From UBA5794 sp963714375 (lineage in GTDB: Bacteria > Actinomycetota > Acidimicrobiia > Spongiisociales > UBA5794), in NCBI GenBank assembly GCA_963714375.1, contig CAVQOG010000001.1:124001-188000 (forward strand): a stretch of DNA of 64,000 bases, read 5' to 3'. Within the stretch, counting starts at the first letter, position 1, and the number at the start of each line of letters is the position of its first letter. Below, in pieces: positions 61,118 to 64,000 of the stretch. The notes beneath the pieces were generated by a model, which searched no databases, had not been told where the DNA came from, and saw only the letters and a list, made by a program, of their open reading frames with translations. A program made the position numbers and the translations under genes.

Positions 61118-61749
61118 TCTGTGTTTCTGACCTCTCGTTCCGGTATCGCGCTTCGGGTGATGAGATTTTTAGAGGGCTGACCTACGAATTTGGCGACGGT
61201 GTGTTTTCGGTGGTGACCGGCCCGTCGGGGAAGGGAAAGTCGACGTTGCTGTACCTTCTCGGTTTGCTGCTCGCCCCTACTGCAGGAGAAATCGAATTGG
61301 ATGGGGAGGCGACATCGGGTCTGTCAGATCGAAAACGTTCCCGACTCCGGTCGGAGCGGATCGGATTCGTTTTCCAGGACGCTGCCCTGGATTCGACCCG
61401 GACCGTGTTGGACAACATTGTCGAGGGTGGGTTGTACGCCGGGTTGGGTCGCCGCCAGTCCGAGCGCCGGGCCCGTCAGTTGTTGGATCGGTTCGGCGTG
61501 GAACTACGCGACGATCACAGACCGGGGGAGGTGTCTGGGGGTCAGGCACAACGAGTCGGGCTGTGTCGGGCGCTGGTCAAACACCCACGGATCATCCTTG
61601 CCGACGAACCCACCGGCAACCTCGATGAAACCAGCGCCCAAGTGGTGTTGGACGCCCTATCAGAACAGGCCAACAGTGGGGCCACAGTTGTTGTTGCCTC
61701 TCACGACTCCAACGTGGTGGACCGGGCCGGAGCGGTCTGTGCCCTCTGA
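61114..61749 (+). CDS. MacB/LolD-type ABC ATPase
   Basis: 211 residues. Walker A is GPSGKGKST (Lys replaces Ser at the fifth position), Q-loop FQDAALDSTRTV, signature VSGGQAQRVGLCRAL, Walker B IILADEPTGNLD, H-loop VVASHD. GTG start overlaps the adaptor stop. The permease starts before this gene ends. Confidence 0.9.
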   Translation: MICVSDLSFRYRASGDEIFRGLTYEFGDGVFSVVTGPSGKGKSTLLYLLGLLLAPTAGEIELDGEATSGLSDRKRSRLRSERIGFVFQDAALDSTRTVLDNIVEGGLYAGLGRRQSERRARQLLDRFGVELRDDHRPGEVSGGQAQRVGLCRALVKHPRIILADEPTGNLDETSAQVVLDALSEQANSGATVVVASHDSNVVDRAGAVCAL

Positions 61750-62869
61750 ACCCACCCAACACCGCGGGATCGGTGTCGGTGGACTCATATCAGAAGGGAC
61801 CCGTGTGGCATGGGCGTCGCCGGTCGCCTCGGCAATGGTGGGCCTGATCGTCGCTGCAGTATGTGCGGTTATCCTCGCCACCACCGGCCAAACTGTCCGC
61901 GCGGAAAAGGACGTTCTAGCCCGCATCGACGAGGCAGGCACCCGAACGATCACCGCGGTCGATGATCAGGGCAGCGCCAACATCCCCGTGACCGCCGTGG
62001 CCCGGGTCGCGGAATTGTCCGGTGTGGAATGGGTGGTTGGGTTCGGTTTCGCCATAGACGCACGCAACGCCCAACTCGGCCGGAGCGGTACCCCGGTTGC
62101 CGCGCGAGTCGTCTGGGGTGAGCTGCCCGATGTCATATCGGTCAATGGCAGATTCCCACGAGCCGGCGAAGCCCTCGTTGGTCCGGGGGCGCAGACGGGC
62201 CTTGGACTGGTCCACCCAGTCGGTGGGATCGATCTCGACGACGAGCAGGCGTCAGTGGTTGGGGGGTTCAAAGCTGCTGACCCGCTTGGGTTCCTGAATG
62301 GCACGATCCTTCTCGCCCCCCATCCAGATTCCGCTGATACCGCCACGTTGCGTTCGGTCCATGTCCTCGCCGCCAGTCCCGAAGGAGTTGCCAGTCTCAC
62401 GCCAGCAGTGGCCGCAGTCCTCGGTGCCCAGGACCCGACTGGAGTCAGGTTCGAAACGTCCGAGACCCTGGCCCAACTTCGTGCTGCGGTGTCCGGGGAG
62501 CTGGGTCGGTTCGGCCGGAACCTTGTCCTCGCCACACTCGCCGCCTCCCTGATGCTCACCGCGTTGGTGGTGTACGGGTCGGTCACCTTGCGGCGTCAGG
62601 ATTTCGGGCGACGCCGCGCGCTCGGAGCTGGCCGGGCCACTATCACGGGACTCGTCGCAGTCCAGTACACCGTTGTAGCCGTACTCGGAGCAGTCGTCGG
62701 GACCGTTGCCGGGGCGGCGCTCGTGTACCGGCTGACCAGCGGGTACCCGGACATTTTCTTCACGGTCGCCATCGCAGTACTCGCTGTGCTCGCCACCATC
62801 GGAGCCTCCATTCCACCAGCGGTCATCGCCGCCTACCGCGACCCGATCCGAGTATTGCGAGTGCCATGA
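61739..62869 (+). CDS. FtsX/MacB-type ABC permease
   Basis: About 376 residues. N-terminal helix (ASPVASAMVGLIVAAVCAVILATTG), a long extracytoplasmic MacB-like domain (TRTITAVDDQGSANIPVTAVARVAELSGVEWVVG ...), then three helices near the C-terminus in the FtsX domain (LATLAASLMLTALVVYGSV, RRRALGAGRATI, AVVGTVAGAALVY). GTG 61739 overlaps the ATPase by 11 bases; GTG 61805 has a better ribosome-binding site but would cut the N-terminal helix context. It completes a tripartite exporter. Confidence 0.85.
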   Translation: MPSEPTQHRGIGVGGLISEGTRVAWASPVASAMVGLIVAAVCAVILATTGQTVRAEKDVLARIDEAGTRTITAVDDQGSANIPVTAVARVAELSGVEWVVGFGFAIDARNAQLGRSGTPVAARVVWGELPDVISVNGRFPRAGEALVGPGAQTGLGLVHPVGGIDLDDEQASVVGGFKAADPLGFLNGTILLAPHPDSADTATLRSVHVLAASPEGVASLTPAVAAVLGAQDPTGVRFETSETLAQLRAAVSGELGRFGRNLVLATLAASLMLTALVVYGSVTLRRQDFGRRRALGAGRATITGLVAVQYTVVAVLGAVVGTVAGAALVYRLTSGYPDIFFTVAIAVLAVLATIGASIPPAVIAAYRDPIRVLRVP

Positions 62870-63025
62870 TCGAAGCCCCGATACGTCGCTGTCGACCGTG
62901 TGACTGTGAAGCCGCCGGAATAGCCAGGGGCCGGTTCGGCAATTTGATGGGCCGCTACGGCGAGGGATGTGAACCCGCCGACGGAAACGATAGGCCTTCG
63001 ATGAATACTCGAAAGGAGCGAACTC

Positions 63026-63067
63026 GTGTCCGAAGGAAACAACGAGGAATGGTGCGAAAGAGGGTGA
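63026..63067 (+). CDS. Micro-ORF (MSEGNNEEWCERG)
   Basis: GTG 63026 is seven bases after AAAGGAG (63012-63018); TGA at 63065. Thirteen codons, one Cys. It may be a leader peptide, an exported peptide of the upstream exporter, or noise. Confidence 0.3.
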   Translation: MSEGNNEEWCERG

Positions 63068-63097
63068 CACCATTCAAGACCTGACAGCCAGAAATGT

Positions 63098-63147
63098 TGG
63101 CCACCAGCGGAAAAAGCCGGTGGCCACCAGTGGGCGGAACCACTGGT
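63098..63147 (+). terminator. Two tandem hairpins after the exporter operon
   Basis: TGGCCACC/GGTGGCCA (63098-63126) with an AAAAA-containing loop, then ACCAGTGG/CCACTGGT (63126-63147). Both stems are perfect over 8 bp. Likely transcription stop. Confidence 0.6.
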
Positions 63148-63164
63148 CGCCTACGGGCAGAACC

Positions 63165-63534
63165 TGGTTCGCCCTGGGAATAGTGGAGACTCTTGGTCTT
63201 GGAAGCGAGGATGCGAGTTATGGGTACACAGTCAACATCGGGGAAGTCGACGAGACGTCGGTATTCGCCTGAGGAGAGGGCTCAGGCGGTGCGTTTGGTC
63301 CGTCAGCTTCGTGAGGAGTTGGGGACGCCGCAAGGCACGGTCAAGAGGGTCGCCAATCAGCTCGGTTATGGAGTTGAATCGGTTCGTCTGTGGGTCAAGC
63401 AGGCTGATATCGATTCGGGTGATGCTGTAGGTATGTCTACGGCTGATCGGGCGAAGACTAAGACGCTTGAGCAGGAGAACCGTGAGCTGCGCAGGGCGAA
63501 TGAGATCTTGAAGCGGGCTTCGGTTTTCTTTGCG
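63165..63534 (+). mobile_element. Truncated IS3-family element, left part
   Basis: Starts at about TGGTTCGCCCTGGGAATAGT, which resembles IS3 left ends, and runs to 63534, where the OrfA homology stops in mid-sequence. The right part is missing in this window because an IS110-family element follows. Confidence 0.7.
63220..63534 (+). pseudogene. IS3-family transposase OrfA, truncated
   Basis: About 105 residues remain: HTH domain RRRYSPEERAQAVRLVRQLREELGTPQGTVKRVANQLGYGVESVRLWVKQ and the leucine-zipper region LEQENRELRRANEILKRASVFFA. Intact OrfA ends about 8 residues after FFA, followed by the -1 frameshift into OrfB. Here the frame runs into unrelated codons up to a stop at 63642. Confidence 0.85.
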
Positions 63535-63721
63535 CCAATGTCATGCTGGTGGTGCCTGGATGGGTTCGCTCGTTTCTTTGGTGCCCTGCCGTTGGTAGTG
63601 GCTTATCCCGCGATGTGCGGCCCGTCCAGGCCGTCGGAGTGATTTGATAGGAGCGTGACCTTTCCCGATTGAGGCGTGTCCTCCGACACCGGTAACGACA
63701 AGACGGTCAAGGAGGACCCTC
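63535..63721 (+). ncRNA. Candidate IS110 bridge RNA region
   Basis: 187 bases of non-coding DNA lie between the left end and the recombinase, the position where IS110-group elements encode a bridge (seek) RNA that pairs with target and donor. A stem GTCCTCC/GGAGGAC (63678-63684/63711-63717) and GGCC repeats near 63620 show folding potential. Exact ends are not determined. Confidence 0.5.
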
Positions 63722-64000
63722 ATGGTGATGATTGGAATCGATGCTCATGAGAAGACGTTTACGGCGGTGACAGTCAACGAGGTGGGAAGGGAGCTGGGAC
63801 ACCGAACGTTCAAGTCGACGAGTGATGGATGTTTCGAGTTGGTCCGGTGGGCGTCGCAATGGCCTGAGCGACGGTTCGCGGTGGAGGACTGTCGGCATCT
63901 GACACGACGGGTCGAGCCCGATCTTCTCGCAGCACGTGAAAGCTTGGTACGGATCCACACCCAGTTGATGGCTGGTGAGCGCCGTGGTGGCCGCGAACGA
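63722..64000 (+). CDS. IS110-family DEDD transposase, N-terminal part
   Basis: 93 residues visible, then the window ends. The RuvC-like start MVMIGIDAHEKTFTAVTVNE holds the first Asp (GIDAH), and RFAVEDCRHLTRRV holds the next acidic residue. ATG 63722 follows AAGGAGG at six bases. Confidence 0.93.
   Translation, partial: MVMIGIDAHEKTFTAVTVNEVGRELGHRTFKSTSDGCFELVRWASQWPERRFAVEDCRHLTRRVEPDLLAARESLVRIHTQLMAGERRGGRER

Larger units (their letters stand above)
62870..63164. other. Intergenic region downstream of the exporter
   Basis: A 72-codon frame (ATG 62866) is Arg-rich without recognisable domain and looks spurious. A 13-codon frame (63026-63067) has a strong ribosome-binding site, and two hairpins follow. 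See separate entries. Confidence 0.5.
52171..64000. mobile_element. Integrated conjugative or mobilisable element, left part
   Basis: Starts at tRNA-Ala and contains integrase, excisionase-like protein, dyad repeats, MobF relaxase, an export cassette, and several insertion sequences. Genes before the tRNA are housekeeping; those after it are accessory. No duplicate of the tRNA 3' end appears within the window, so the right junction is beyond 64 kb. No type IV secretion or TraB-like gene is visible, so it may be mobilisable rather than self-transmissible. Confidence 0.7.
63535..64000 (+). mobile_element. IS110-family insertion sequence, left part
   Basis: The left end falls at about 63535, where IS3 homology breaks; the DEDD transposase gene starts at 63722 and runs out of the window. 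IS110 elements do not usually have long terminal inverted repeats, which agrees with the absence here. Confidence 0.8.

Noticed and set aside
62866..63084. 72-codon frame after the exporter permease
   Set aside because: ATG overlaps the permease stop, but the product is Arg-rich with no domain and no good ribosome-binding site; more likely chance.

Overview
The window reads as a chromosome segment of a high-GC actinomycete followed by the left part of an integrated mobile island. Evidence for the lineage includes many GTG starts, a mycothiol-type maleylpyruvate isomerase-fold protein, an actinobacterial LemA/DUF2207 pair, an RNase E/G-rplU-rpmA-obgE-proB block, and an rph-rdgB block preceded by a JAMM protease and a metallo-beta-lactamase-fold protein, as around mycobacterial Rv1334-Rv1341. 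The class (possibly Acidimicrobiia) is an inference.

Layout. 0-6.5 kb: an ABC importer (two permeases, an ATPase, an NMT1/THI5-like lipoprotein) co-directional with preT-preA, the reductive pyrimidine-degradation dehydrogenase. 6.6-9.2 kb (minus): a pilin-like secreted protein, a YbaK deacylase, phosphofructokinase and a 47-residue basic protein. 9.2-9.5 kb: a candidate structured RNA with two micro-ORFs and a near-complete complement of the 16S rRNA tail. 9.5-15.8 kb: lemA/DUF2207, then a JAMM protein, a small membrane protein, a probable cAMP phosphodiesterase-like protein, rph and rdgB. 15.8-23.3 kb: kup, six tRNA genes and, between tRNAs, an AbiEi/DUF559 gene flanked by inverted operator-like repeats. 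23.3-29.1 kb: tig-clpP-clpX, an AAA ATPase, a DinB protein and an amidohydrolase. 29.5-34.6 kb: valS-folC and ndk. 34.7-40.8 kb: the elongasome operon mreB-mreC-mreD-mrdA-rodA. 40.9-51.4 kb: tdk, RNase E/G, rplU-rpmA, obgE-proB, a MoxR/CoxE pair, a response regulator, nadD and rsfS.

Intergenic spaces between about 29 and 44.4 kb carry short tandem repeats that all have a 7-bp period although their sequences differ, plus two copies of a CCCCCT hairpin element. A 163-bp MITE-like inverted-repeat element lies at 49.7 kb.

From 52.17 kb (a tRNA-Ala gene) to the window end lies a mobile island: tyrosine integrase, excisionase-like protein, an array of dyad-symmetric 20-bp repeats interrupted by an intact IS481-family element with a 14-bp target duplication, a MobF (TrwC/TraA-type) relaxase-helicase, a degraded unknown gene, a three-gene MacAB-like export cassette, and an IS3 remnant interrupted by an IS110-family element whose left-end non-coding region is where a bridge RNA is expected. 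The right end of the island is outside the window. No CRISPR array, rRNA gene or type IV secretion gene was seen.
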